DNA of 64,000 nt from Anaerolineae bacterium (GTDB taxonomy: Bacteria > Chloroflexota > Anaerolineae > Aggregatilineales > UBA2796). The notes under the pieces are model-generated. The model worked only from the letters and a program-made list of their open reading frames with translations, did no database searches and was not told the DNA's origin. Location: contig JAHBVJ010000030.1 in the NCBI GenBank assembly GCA_019637615.1, positions 1-64,000 of the forward strand, given 5' to 3'. Made by a program: the position numbers and the translations under genes. Numbering within the stretch: the stretch's first letter is position 1; each line of letters begins with the position of its first letter. Shown piece after piece: positions 1 to 8,953 of this stretch.

Positions 1-187
1 TGCCGTTCGCATGATAGTTATGCCACCATCCATATACCGTATCTACGGGACTCAGCTTCAACCTTACAGATGATTTCGTACTCAAGCGTGCGTTATTGGC
101 TGCTCAATGGCTCTCCGAACAGCAGATTAGAGAGGTAGCGTGTCGCCAGCATATCAACCCCGACTGGCGACACCGCAAAGATCAGCC
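1..187. other. Left-edge stretch without a recognised gene
   Basis: No start codon with a ribosome binding site and no recognisable protein motif is seen on either strand. A plus-strand frame is open from base 1 to a stop at about 139-141 and could be the last codons of a gene lying to the left, but its short translation resembles nothing I know. Confidence 0.3.
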
Positions 188-1156
188 CTACTCTTCGTCC
201 ACCAAGCGCTTATGCATGAACGCTTGCAGCGCTTCATTAGTCGTCGGCTGCGGCTGGCGCGGCGCCTGAGCGTCGTCAGCCTCGATTTCGTCCGTCGTGC
301 GCTGCTGGATCGCTATCGACGTGAGCCGCTTGCAAGCCGAGAAGACTTCCCAGAATGGCTGCGTAGCAACGACCTCTGGATGACGGCGCTGGTACGAGTC
401 ATTGAAATTGTCGCCAACCTGTTGACTGACTTCAGTTTCCAAGACCATGCGCGACCATGCCACATCGACCGCTGGATCGGCAATCGCCAGTTCGCCCCAG
501 TCTAGGACGCCCGTGATATGCTGACCATCGGATAGCAGATTGTTGGCATGAAAGTTGCGATGAACCAAGACTTGTTGGCTGCATTCACGAGCGCGGTACA
601 CATTCGACTTTAGCCAATCGAAGCCAGCTTTGGCCTCCTGTGCGCCTGCTTTATGGGCCTGAATGCTCCACCATTTGACTTGGCGTTCAGCAAATTCAAG
701 GACACCCATCGCGGGGTGGAAGAAGTCAAAGCCATCTTGCCACTGAGCCGTATGAAGGCGAAGCATGAGCGAACTGGCTTGATCGATCCAATAGGGAATG
801 CTATCCGGTTCTTCGGTAGCAATCTCACTCAGCGTGCGCCCCGGCAAGCGCTGCATCACGATAAACGGCGCGCCCGCGATATGACTATCGGCCTCAGCCA
901 GATACAGCTCTGGCACGGGATAGCCTGCGTTCAGAAGCGACCGCAGTGCTGCTGCTTCCACACGGGCGGCTTCTTCGCAACGCGTCCCTTGATAGAAACG
1001 GATCACGATAGGCAGCGGCCCCTCATGCGTCTGCCATGTCGCGTGGTACAACTTACATGTTGTCGTGCGCTGAATCGCGACAACATCCTCAATGGGGCTG
1101 TCCAATTGCTCGGAAATGATCCCGGCAACGTCAGTTGGTATGATGGTTGCGATCAT
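188..1156 (-). CDS. Aminoglycoside phosphotransferase (APH) family protein with substituted catalytic Asp
   Basis: This 322-residue protein has the APH/choline-kinase fold order: an N-lobe with IVIRFYQG near residue 50, an EEAARVEAAALRSL helix, a hinge around FIVMQRLPGRTL, then a C-lobe. The catalytic loop reads HRNFHANNLL at 199-208 where the family has HGDxHxxNxL. The general-base Asp is therefore Asn201 (codon 554-556), while Asn206 and the metal-binding Asp219 (LDWGELAIADPAVDVAW) are kept. Members phosphorylate small alcohols such as antibiotics, choline or sugars. With this change the protein may be inactive, very slow or a binding protein. It is monocistronic on the minus strand and its substrate cannot be read from the sequence. 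A one-base error (GAC to AAC) is also possible. Confidence 0.8.
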   Translation of the reverse strand: MIATIIPTDVAGIISEQLDSPIEDVVAIQRTTTCKLYHATWQTHEGPLPIVIRFYQGTRCEEAARVEAAALRSLLNAGYPVPELYLAEADSHIAGAPFIVMQRLPGRTLSEIATEEPDSIPYWIDQASSLMLRLHTAQWQDGFDFFHPAMGVLEFAERQVKWWSIQAHKAGAQEAKAGFDWLKSNVYRARECSQQVLVHRNFHANNLLSDGQHITGVLDWGELAIADPAVDVAWSRMVLETEVSQQVGDNFNDSYQRRHPEVVATQPFWEVFSACKRLTSIAIQQRTTDEIEADDAQAPRQPQPTTNEALQAFMHKRLVDEE

Positions 1157-1310
1157 AATTGTGCATCTCTTCCCCGAACGGAATCAACCCAACAAATAGC
1201 GTTAACTGCGCTTACAGTCAAGGAATTTTGTCAGATTGACTGAACACCATGTCTATCTTGCAACGCCGCTATGAACATGGTGTTATGTCGATATTCAAAG
1301 ATCGTAAAGA

Positions 1311-1736
1311 TTAACCCGTTCGGTTTTGATGCGATGCGGATTGACGCTCAGGGGGCGATGGACTCTCATCTTGCGTTATATCCTCAGAGCTGGCATTCGT
1401 TGGGGACGATGGCACGTAGTCGCCTTTGCCGCCACGCAGCCGATAGAGATGTTCCAGCGCGACTTCCCCCGGCGCAAGGCTGTTGAACAAGCTGATCCCA
1501 AGCATAAAGATTCCGAGGTCATCCAGCATGCCAAGGCCGACAAACATATCGGGGATAATGTCGATGGGCGAGATGACATAGGCCAATGTGATGATCGGAA
1601 TCAATTTATACAGCAGTGGCATTCGACCATCGCGCAGCAAATTCCACGCCAGACGCAACTGCTCCAGCATTTGACGCCACCAGCTTAAATTACGCCGTTC
1701 CGGCGTTATCCATTCGCGTTTTAGCTTTTCCTTCAT
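1311..1736 (-). CDS. DUF1232 (YkvA-like) small membrane protein
   Basis: The protein has 141 residues. The central stretch MPLLYKLIPIITLAYVISPI followed by DIIPD and a second hydrophobic segment (MLGISLF) is the DUF1232 signature, in which a conserved SPIDLIPD-like motif lies between two short membrane segments. The family has no established biochemical role. The C-terminus is a polar tail of about 50 residues rich in Ser, Pro and Asn. The gene starts 9 bases after the stop of the upstream alpha/beta hydrolase on the same strand, so the two are probably co-transcribed. Confidence 0.75.
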   Translation of the reverse strand: MKEKLKREWITPERRNLSWWRQMLEQLRLAWNLLRDGRMPLLYKLIPIITLAYVISPIDIIPDMFVGLGMLDDLGIFMLGISLFNSLAPGEVALEHLYRLRGGKGDYVPSSPTNASSEDITQDESPSPPERQSASHQNRTG

Positions 1737-1745
1737 GGCTTTACC

Positions 1746-2543
1746 TTACCCCGTCAATTTGTGAATGAATGACCATGCCCGCTCAAAGACATCATCACAT
1801 TCAACGTCGTTCGTTACGATGTGGTCACTCTGCTTGAGCCTGAACACCTCGACACTTGGCGCACTGATTAGGCCATCGGTCAGCAGATCGATATTGCGCA
1901 CCGAGACCGCCAAGTCCTTCTCCGAATACACGAGGAGCGTCGGCGCGGTGATTCGGGCTAAGTCAGCGCGGACGGCCTGCTGAATCTTGAGCAGTTCGGC
2001 AACACCAGCCGCAGAATGGCGGTAATAAGCCACACGTCCGACGGCGGGTTCGCCCCGTTCGCGCTGACGCTGCAAGACACGTTCATTGAGCGGATCGTTG
2101 GCGCGATCAAAAGTGACGACGGTATTTACGACATAGCGCAGCATGGGCGTGAAGCGTGCGCCTTTGGCCTCGACGTACAAGGGCGCTGCCATCGCCACGA
2201 CACCAGCGATTTTCTCGTGCGCGGCTAAGTGCAGACTGAGCAAGCCGCCTAACGAGATGCCTAACACGAAGATTTGATCGCAGCACTGACGCAGCAGATG
2301 ATAGCCATCCAACACCGAGTAGTACCAATCTTGCCAGCGTGACAAGCGCAGGTCATTGAAGGTGGTACCGTGCCCTGCTAGACGCGGCCCTAAAACGGTC
2401 AAGCCCTGCTGCGCGAGATGCTTACCTAGCCAATAGACTTCTTGCGGCGAGGCCGTCAGCCCATGCACACATAATGCCCCGATCCGGCTGCCAGCAAAGA
2501 AAAATGGTTCCGCACCCTGCATGATGGTTGGCGTTGTTGGCAT
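1746..2543 (-). CDS. Alpha/beta hydrolase, carboxylesterase-like
   Basis: A 265-residue serine hydrolase of the thermostable carboxylesterase (Est30) type. The oxyanion segment is ALCVHGLTASPQEVYWLG, the nucleophile elbow is FVLGISLGGLLSLHLA (Ser in GISLG), the acid lies in LLVYSEKDLAVS and the His in LKQSDHIVTNDVE. Such enzymes cleave short- to medium-chain esters in the cytoplasm. The frame stays open to base 2798, but that would overlap the divergent oxidoreductase. A GAGGGG ribosome binding site lies about 12 bases before the ATG at 2543 and 6 bases before an in-frame GTG at 2549, so the true start is one of these two. The gene precedes the DUF1232 gene in a likely two-gene operon. Confidence 0.85.
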   Translation of the reverse strand: MPTTPTIMQGAEPFFFAGSRIGALCVHGLTASPQEVYWLGKHLAQQGLTVLGPRLAGHGTTFNDLRLSRWQDWYYSVLDGYHLLRQCCDQIFVLGISLGGLLSLHLAAHEKIAGVVAMAAPLYVEAKGARFTPMLRYVVNTVVTFDRANDPLNERVLQRQRERGEPAVGRVAYYRHSAAGVAELLKIQQAVRADLARITAPTLLVYSEKDLAVSVRNIDLLTDGLISAPSVEVFRLKQSDHIVTNDVECDDVFERAWSFIHKLTG

Positions 2544-2714
2544 ATTCACCACATTCCCCTCAATGGCGTTCCGCGCTTCGGGTGGCTTATCGATACGATC
2601 CAGCCGTGATCGGAGTCTAGCACCCATCGCCGTGATCGTGGTAGAGTTGGGGGGATGTTTACCCATTCTTTTGGGGGTATTTTTCACCCCGCACTTACTT
2701 AGATGAGGGACGCG

Positions 2715-3860
2715 ATGGAAGACCCGATCCGAGTTGCTATTATCGGCACAGGCAAGCGCTCGTATCGCTTGTATGGCAGACTGCTGCAACATCTGCATGG
2801 CGTGCAGCTTGTCGCCGTGTGGGGACGCAGCACGGAGTCAGCGCGGAGCCTCAGTGAGACCTTCCACGTGCCGTGGTACACCGATCTGGATGTACTGAAG
2901 CGCGAGACTGCCCCTCACCTTGGCATCGTGTCGGTGGGTTACAACGCGAACGGCGAAGTTGGCTTGATGGCGGTTGAGCACGGGCTGCATGTGTTGCTCG
3001 AAACACCAATCGCGCACAAATTGAGCGAGGCCGACGCGATCATTGCCGCCGCACAGCAACGCAATCTGAAGATCGAGGTCGCGGAGCAGTTCCACCGCCG
3101 CCCGCTGGAGCAACTCAAACTGGCGCTGATTGCATCGGGGCTGTTCGGACGGGTGCATACCTCGTTCAACGACTTCGCCGGACACGGCTATCATGGCGTC
3201 AGCGTGATGCGCAGCTATCTCGGCTTCGACGCCAAGCCGATCAAGGTAACGGGGGTGGTGCGCAATTACTCCGTTGAGGCGTATTTTTCGCGGATCAACA
3301 ACGATTTCGTGCCGCGCGACGAAATCCAAGAACACGGCATCATCGACTTCGACGATGGCAGATTGGGCATCTTCCACTGGACGAACATCGGCTATGACTC
3401 GCCACTGCGCTGGTGGCGAAGCAGCCGCTTCCTCGCGGAAAAGGGCATGGGACTCACGGTTGGCGTCGGGTTGGAAGTGCAAGAGCGCCTCTCACGGCTG
3501 GCTCCCGGCGGTGAAGCGCCCCACTTTATGCGCATCGAGCGCCGTTGGCAGCGCGTTGACGGCGGCGCGCTGGAAGCAATGATCGCGCACACGGGCGTGC
3601 CTGAACTGCCGATGGTGCGGTGGGAAAATCCGTGCTTCCGGCCTGAGGTTGGCCTAATGCCACAGTGGCATGATGACGAGATCGGCGTGGCAGGCTGCAT
3701 CCTGAGCCTCGTGGAGGCCGTGCGGAACGATACTGAACCTAGCTATGGCGCACAGCAAGGCCGATTGGATCAAGAGTTGATTCTGGCGATCCGGCAGTCG
3801 TCGGCGCAGGGCGGTGTGCCAATCACGCTGCCGCTCGATCCGGCGCAGCAAACATTGTAA
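2715..3860 (+). CDS. Gfo/Idh/MocA family oxidoreductase
   Basis: A 381-residue NAD(P)-dependent sugar or inositol dehydrogenase-type protein. The Rossmann motif VAIIGTGKRSYRLYGRLL lies at the N-terminus, followed by LVAVWGRS and the EHGLHVLLETPIAHKL segment, where the family usually has EKP. Replacement of the usual EKPla lysine by Thr is seen here. The C-terminal alpha/beta domain carries AGHGYHGVSVMRSYLG. An ATG at 2703 is in frame, but the ATG at 2715 follows a GAGGGA site with 4-base spacing and was chosen. The neighbouring downstream gene is a sugar-type solute-binding protein, which suggests a carbohydrate substrate. The exact reaction is unknown. Confidence 0.85.
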   Translation: MEDPIRVAIIGTGKRSYRLYGRLLQHLHGVQLVAVWGRSTESARSLSETFHVPWYTDLDVLKRETAPHLGIVSVGYNANGEVGLMAVEHGLHVLLETPIAHKLSEADAIIAAAQQRNLKIEVAEQFHRRPLEQLKLALIASGLFGRVHTSFNDFAGHGYHGVSVMRSYLGFDAKPIKVTGVVRNYSVEAYFSRINNDFVPRDEIQEHGIIDFDDGRLGIFHWTNIGYDSPLRWWRSSRFLAEKGMGLTVGVGLEVQERLSRLAPGGEAPHFMRIERRWQRVDGGALEAMIAHTGVPELPMVRWENPCFRPEVGLMPQWHDDEIGVAGCILSLVEAVRNDTEPSYGAQQGRLDQELILAIRQSSAQGGVPITLPLDPAQQTL

Positions 3861-3905
3861 GTTGAGCAAGCAGAGCATAACCGATTGAACTGGATGAACG
3901 TAACC

Positions 3906-5153
3906 ATGCGGCGACGATCTCAACAATATCCATCCTCTGTACTGCCTAGCATTCGAAGCCATATCATGCGGGCAGCTCTAGCCATCCTCGTGTTGGTCGG
4001 GCTGATCGCCAGCGCGCCGCCCGCTCACGCGCAGTTCACGCTGCGCCTGTGGTACTCGTGGTACGGCGACGCGGAACTGCTACTCAAACAGTGGATCACG
4101 GATTATCAGACAACAACCGCCAATATTGTGATTCAAGCCGAATTCGTGCCGCTGTACGAACTGCGCCAGCGGTTCGCCAGCACGCCTAACGCCGACCGCC
4201 CCGATATGTTCTTCGCGCCCTCAGATTGGAGCGGCGACCTATACGCGAATGCTTTGACCGCGCCGTTGGATGTCAAGCTGAACGCCGCTTATCGGGCGCA
4301 GATCAGCGAGCTGGCGTGGCAGACAACACGCTATAACCAGAAGACGCTCGGCGTGCCGGTGGCGCTGGATGGGCTGGTGCTGTATTACAACAGCGCGCTG
4401 GTGCCCGCTGACACAGTCGCCAAGACGTGGGACGATCTGCTGGATCAGGCGGGCAAAACGCCGGACAAGATCGGGTTGTCGATGGGCGTAGGCTTTTATC
4501 CTACGGCGGGCTGGTTATTCGCCTATGGCGGCGGGCTGATCGATGAGCAAGGGCACAATCAACTGACCTCCGAAAGCGCCTTGACGCAGTATTTCACGCG
4601 GGTGAAGAACTTGTATGATCGCAGCGGCGGCGCGATCCAGATCGGCAGCGCGGGCACTGATTTCCGCGTCGGCAACGGTTTGTATGCCATCGACGGGACG
4701 TGGCAATACTGGGAGAACCGCGCCATGCTGACGCCTAATTTCGGCGTCGCCCCACTGCCGAGCATCGATGGCAACCCGTGGCGACCACTGGTGCGCTCGA
4801 CACTGCTGTATATCAGCGCCAGCAGCCGACAGATGGACGTGGCGCTGGCGTTCGGACGGTTCATCACCAATGCCACCACGCAGACGGCGATGGCGAAAAC
4901 AGGACTATTCATCCCCGTGAATCCCAACGCCGTGATCGAAGATAAGGACATCGCGACGGTCGCCCAATTTCTTCAGAATGGCATTCCGCAGCCGACGCGC
5001 CCAGAGTTGATCAAGTATTACCACGCGTTTCAGGGTCAGATCGATGAAGTGGCGATCCGAGGCAAAGCGCCGGAGGAAGCCGCGCGCACCATGCTGGATC
5101 AGTTCGCGCCAGAGACGCCCACCCCCAAAGCGACGGCTACGGCGACTAAATGA
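3906..5153 (+). CDS. Extracellular solute-binding protein, family 1 (sugar ABC type)
   Basis: A secreted protein of about 415 residues. A basic N-terminus leads into the signal segment AALAILVLVGLIASAPPAHA-Q and then FTLRLWYSWYG. The body follows maltose-binding-like proteins: FAPSDWSGDLYANALTAPLD, GVPVALDGLVLYYNSALVP, KTWDDLLDQA, GWLFAYGGG and YAIDGTWQYW. It ends in a short TPTPKATATATK tail. Alternative starts are TTG 3885, ATG 3894 and ATG 3966, the last directly before the hydrophobic core. The ATG at 3906 has a GGATGA site upstream. It should capture a sugar or oligosaccharide for an ABC importer, but no permease gene is adjacent. A family 4 glycosyltransferase follows 65 bases downstream. 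Confidence 0.85.
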   Translation: MRRRSQQYPSSVLPSIRSHIMRAALAILVLVGLIASAPPAHAQFTLRLWYSWYGDAELLLKQWITDYQTTTANIVIQAEFVPLYELRQRFASTPNADRPDMFFAPSDWSGDLYANALTAPLDVKLNAAYRAQISELAWQTTRYNQKTLGVPVALDGLVLYYNSALVPADTVAKTWDDLLDQAGKTPDKIGLSMGVGFYPTAGWLFAYGGGLIDEQGHNQLTSESALTQYFTRVKNLYDRSGGAIQIGSAGTDFRVGNGLYAIDGTWQYWENRAMLTPNFGVAPLPSIDGNPWRPLVRSTLLYISASSRQMDVALAFGRFITNATTQTAMAKTGLFIPVNPNAVIEDKDIATVAQFLQNGIPQPTRPELIKYYHAFQGQIDEVAIRGKAPEEAARTMLDQFAPETPTPKATATATK

Positions 5154-5218
5154 GCAAATGGTTTGAGGTGCAAGGCTGTTAAACATCCTTCACTTCCGTC
5201 ATGCTACAATCCTAACCT

Positions 5219-6337
5219 ATGACCAATAGCTACCGAATCGGCATCGATGCCCGCCTGAACGCTTACCGTGACGGCGGCATCGCCGAATACACACGCCGCC
5301 TGATCGACCATCTCCCGCCTTTGGACGCAAGCCAGCACTATGTGCTTATTCATCATGCCAAAGCAACCGGCACGTTGAGCAGCGCGCCGAACACTCAGCG
5401 TGTGACGGCCTATACGCCGCCGCATCATCGTCTGGAACGAGTGATGTTCGGTACGGAGGTTAGCCGCTGGCGGTTGGATTTGCTACACAGCCCAGACTTC
5501 ATCCCGCCGTTGTTCGGCGCGAAGCATTACGTGATCACTGTGCATGATTTGAACTTCTTGCACTACCCGCAGTTCCAAACGCCGGATAGTCTGCGATACT
5601 ACGCGGGGAAGATACGCGCTGCCACCCAACAGGCCGATCATATTCTGGCAGATTCACAGGCGACCAAGGACGATCTGGGGAATCTGCTGAACGTCGAAGC
5701 CGCCAAAGTGACAGTGCATCCGCTGGCGGCGCATCCGAGCTTCCGGCCTTTGCCGACGCAACAGATCGAGGAGGTGCGGCGGCGGTTGGGGCTGGCTTCC
5801 ACGTATATCCTGTTCGTGGGCACCTTCGAGCCGCGCAAGAATTTGCCCGGATTGCTGGCAGCATACCGCATACTACGTGATCGGCTACCTGATGCGCCGC
5901 CGCTGGTGATCGCGGGGCGACGAGGCTGGTTGTTCGAGGACATCTTCCGCACTGTGAGCGAACTGGGATTGATGAATCATGTAAAATGGCTGGAAAACGT
6001 CCGCGTGGAAGACCTGCCCGCCGTGTATAATAGCGCAGCGATGTTGACGCTGCCCTCGTTTTACGAAGGGTTCGGGATACCGCCCCTTGAAGCGATGGCG
6101 TGCGGCGTGCCGACGGTGGTTTCCGGACGCGGATCGCTGCCAGAAGTGGTGGGCGAGACGGGACTGCTGGTTGATCCCGACCATCCAGACGCGATTGCCG
6201 ACGGCTTGTACAAGGCGCTGACCGATGATGATTTCCGCCAGCGGAGCCGTGCCAGCGGACTTGAACGAGCGCGGTTGTTCACATGGCAGCACACGGCGAC
6301 GATTACTATGCGCGTTTATCAGCAAGTGCTCGGTTAG
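5219..6337 (+). CDS. Family 4 glycosyltransferase (GT-B fold)
   Basis: The protein has 372 residues. The N-terminal domain begins RIGIDARLNAYRDGGIAEYT, typical of mannosyl- or rhamnosyltransferase-like GT4 enzymes. The C-terminal domain contains YILFVGTFEPRKNLPGLLAA, the hinge PLVIAGRRGW, and the donor-binding EX7E region PSFYEGFGIPPLEAMACGVP. It should transfer a sugar from a nucleotide donor to a growing cell-surface glycan at the cytoplasmic face of the membrane. Donor and acceptor cannot be told. It is followed 33 bases later by another GT4 gene on the same strand, so the two are probably one transcription unit with the GT9 gene beyond. Confidence 0.9.
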   Translation: MTNSYRIGIDARLNAYRDGGIAEYTRRLIDHLPPLDASQHYVLIHHAKATGTLSSAPNTQRVTAYTPPHHRLERVMFGTEVSRWRLDLLHSPDFIPPLFGAKHYVITVHDLNFLHYPQFQTPDSLRYYAGKIRAATQQADHILADSQATKDDLGNLLNVEAAKVTVHPLAAHPSFRPLPTQQIEEVRRRLGLASTYILFVGTFEPRKNLPGLLAAYRILRDRLPDAPPLVIAGRRGWLFEDIFRTVSELGLMNHVKWLENVRVEDLPAVYNSAAMLTLPSFYEGFGIPPLEAMACGVPTVVSGRGSLPEVVGETGLLVDPDHPDAIADGLYKALTDDDFRQRSRASGLERARLFTWQHTATITMRVYQQVLG

Positions 6338-6370
6338 CGAGGGGCACTTGATGTTATCAATGGACAATTC

Positions 6371-7597
6371 ATGCGACTGCTGTTTCTCACAGGACAACTT
6401 CCGTACCCCCCTCACGCGGGCGGCGCGCTGCGCACGTTCGGGTTGATCGAAGGGCTGCACGCGTGCGGACACGAGATTGATCTGCTCACTTTCCGCGATG
6501 CGGCACAGGCCGAAATGAATGTTACGCCGCTGACTGCCCTGTGCGGCGAAGTGACCTCGGCGCCGACACCACAGCGCACAATCAATACGCGACTCCGCGA
6601 ACTGCTGCTGACGAATAAGGCCGATATGCAAGGGCGCTTTTATTCGGCGGTTTATGAACAGGCGTTGCAACAGCGTTTGCAGGCCAACCAGTACGATGTG
6701 ATCCAGATCGAAAGCCTCGAAATGGCGACGTATCTGGCGATGATCAAGCGCTACGCGGGCAAGGCCAAGGTCATCTACGATTCGTTCAACGCTGAATATG
6801 AGCTGCAACACCTGATCTATCTGACGGATCGGGCGGATGTAACACGGCTGCCGAGCGCGGTGTATTCGCTGATGCAGTGGCGGCGGCTGGCGCGATTCGA
6901 GGGCACGGTATGCAAGACCGTCGATCATGTCATCGCTGTGTCGGACGCGGATGCCGAGGCATTCCGGCGGTTGGTGCCCGGTTTGCGGGTGAGCGTGGTG
7001 CCGAACGGAATCCACGTGCAGGAATATGCACGTCCCGCTGCGCCGGAGCAGATCGAGCTAGGAGCGAATGCGCTGCTGTTCACGGGGACAATGAATTACC
7101 GCCCTAACGTCGATGCGATGCTGTGGTTCGCCAAGCACGTCCTGCCGACGATCAAGGCGAAAGTCGGGGATGCGCGGCTATTCGTGGTGGGCAACAAGCC
7201 GCATGATAAGCTGGACGCGCTGCGCGCACGGCAAGACATCGAGATTACGGGATTCGTGCAAGATGTGCGACCCTTTCTGTATAACGCAGCAGTGTATATC
7301 GCGCCGCTGCGGATGGGCAGCGGCACCCGCTTGAAACTGTTGCAAGCGATGGCGGCGGGCTGTGCCATCGTCTCGACGCACGTTGGCGCGTTGGGATTGG
7401 ATGTGCAGTCGGGCAATGAACTGCTGCTGGCGGACGAAGCCGCAAGTTTTGCCGATGCTGTAGTTTCCTTGCTGCGCAACCCGACCAAACGGACAGAGCT
7501 GGCGGCGCGGGCACAACGGTTGGTAGAAACACAGTATGATTGGTCGGTGATCTTGCCACGCTTATTGGCAGTCTATCGGGAGTTGGGTATTGGATAG
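6371..7597 (+). CDS. Family 4 glycosyltransferase
   Basis: A 408-residue GT-B transferase. It begins MRLLFLTGQLPYPPHAGGAL, a start shared with the later GT4 at 18628, so the two are paralogous within the window. The C-terminal donor domain has LLFTGTMNYRPNVDAMLWFA, FVVGNKP and the segment APLRMGSGTRLKLLQAMAAG, which carries the family's acidic and glycine-rich nucleotide-sugar contacts in a modified form. This subfamily often sits in exopolysaccharide clusters. Its stop overlaps the start of the next gene by eight bases, which points to translational coupling. Confidence 0.9.
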   Translation: MRLLFLTGQLPYPPHAGGALRTFGLIEGLHACGHEIDLLTFRDAAQAEMNVTPLTALCGEVTSAPTPQRTINTRLRELLLTNKADMQGRFYSAVYEQALQQRLQANQYDVIQIESLEMATYLAMIKRYAGKAKVIYDSFNAEYELQHLIYLTDRADVTRLPSAVYSLMQWRRLARFEGTVCKTVDHVIAVSDADAEAFRRLVPGLRVSVVPNGIHVQEYARPAAPEQIELGANALLFTGTMNYRPNVDAMLWFAKHVLPTIKAKVGDARLFVVGNKPHDKLDALRARQDIEITGFVQDVRPFLYNAAVYIAPLRMGSGTRLKLLQAMAAGCAIVSTHVGALGLDVQSGNELLLADEAASFADAVVSLLRNPTKRTELAARAQRLVETQYDWSVILPRLLAVYRELGIG

Positions 7598-8816
7598 AAC
7601 GCAGCTTGCACAACGTAATCGACGGTTAGCTAGTTTTCAACATCGGATGTCGTGGCGAGAACGTGTACGTCGTGATATGCTGCGGATGCTGGCGACCACC
7701 CCGATTCCTCCTGATCTCCGCCCACGAAAAGGCACCTTTCTCCTGATCCGGCCTGACCATCTGGGCGATATGCTGCTGACGATGCCCGCCATCGTGACGC
7801 TGAAAAAGACACAGCCCGCCGCGACGCTGTATGCGCTGGTGGGCGATTGGTCAGCCTCGGTGATCGATGCCTATCCAGAAGTCGATCAGGTCGTCACCAT
7901 CCCATTCCCCGGCTTCACACGCCGCGCTAAAGCGGGTTGGGTAGGTACGCCATATATACAGGCGTGGCGCTGGGCACGGATGCTGCGTAAGATGCATATC
8001 GAAACCGCCGTGATCTTGCGCCCCGATCATTGGTGGGGGGCGATGCTGGCGTGGCTGGCGGGCATCCCGAACCGCGTTGGTTACGATCTGCCCGATGTGA
8101 AGCCGTTTTTGACCGAAGCCCTGCCCGCGCCGGTGCGATCCCCGATGAAGGCGGTTGAGCGCGAACATTCCGTCGTGCAATCGCTGCGGCTGATCCAGCA
8201 GTGGACGGGGGAAATTGACCCCAACCAGATCAAGCTAACTTACCCGATCTTCCCGTCGGATCGCGAATACATCGCGGATCGGTTGGCGAATGTGGATATT
8301 CCACCAACCAAGAAACTGGTGGTTATCCATCCGGGCGCTGGCACGCAATTCAAGCGGTGGCTGCCGGAACACTGGGCAATCGTGGCGGATCGGCTGGCGG
8401 AACGGCTGGACGCCAGCATCCTGTTCACGGGGAGCGATCAGGAACACCCCGAAATCCTGAAGGTGATCGAGAAGATGCATCATCGCGGCATCTCACTGGC
8501 GGGCGATACGAACGTCGGGCAGTTGGTAGCGCTGTATGAACGGGCGGAGATCGTGCTTGGCCCCGACAGCGGCCCGCTGCACCTCGCAGTGGCGAGCGGC
8601 ACGCCAACCGTACACCTGTATGGCCCAGCCGATCCGGCGATGTTCGGGCCGTGGGGCGATCCGGCGCGGCATATCGTGCTGACATCGGGAATCGCGTGCC
8701 ATCCGTGCAACATCCTCGCGTGGCCCGGAGACAGCCCGGAGATGCACCCCTGCATCCGCGATATTACGCCGCGCCAAGTCATGGACGCCGTGTTCAAGGC
8801 TCTCGAAACGCGGTGA
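7590..8816 (+). CDS. Family 9 glycosyltransferase (heptosyltransferase-like)
   Basis: The protein has 408 residues. The stretch FLLIRPDHLGDMLLTMPAIV is the GT9 N-terminal motif (family: RxdrlGDvllt.P), and the donor site includes VVIHPGAGTQFKRWLPEHWA, FTGSDQEHPEI and VLGPDSGPLHLAVASGTPTV. GT9 enzymes transfer ADP-heptose or related sugars to LPS cores, but relatives also occur in bacteria without LPS. The chosen TTG at 7590 has GGGAG seven bases upstream and overlaps the previous stop. The first ATG is at 7647 with only a weak site. A PfkB kinase resembling heptose-phosphate kinase lies much further away at 56009. Confidence 0.88.
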   Translation: MDRTQLAQRNRRLASFQHRMSWRERVRRDMLRMLATTPIPPDLRPRKGTFLLIRPDHLGDMLLTMPAIVTLKKTQPAATLYALVGDWSASVIDAYPEVDQVVTIPFPGFTRRAKAGWVGTPYIQAWRWARMLRKMHIETAVILRPDHWWGAMLAWLAGIPNRVGYDLPDVKPFLTEALPAPVRSPMKAVEREHSVVQSLRLIQQWTGEIDPNQIKLTYPIFPSDREYIADRLANVDIPPTKKLVVIHPGAGTQFKRWLPEHWAIVADRLAERLDASILFTGSDQEHPEILKVIEKMHHRGISLAGDTNVGQLVALYERAEIVLGPDSGPLHLAVASGTPTVHLYGPADPAMFGPWGDPARHIVLTSGIACHPCNILAWPGDSPEMHPCIRDITPRQVMDAVFKALETR

Positions 8817-8953
8817 GGTAGGCATCCGGTGGCGACAGTCAATCGACATTGGCGGGTTTTGGGGTAGCATTAGTTGACACGATATACGCTTGGGGATGGT
8901 TGGTGGCACCTCCCATTTCCCTACGTGTTAGATCGTGGTTTTCAACCCCAATT

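Noticed and set aside
2544..2798. Upstream extension of the alpha/beta hydrolase to 350 residues
   Set aside because: It would overlap the divergent oxidoreductase start, has no hydrolase motif, and a GAGGGG site supports a start near 2543.
5885..7015. 376-residue minus-strand frame opposite two glycosyltransferases
   Set aside because: It is a shadow of two well-supported GT4 genes, with His/Gln/Arg-rich composition typical of antisense frames.
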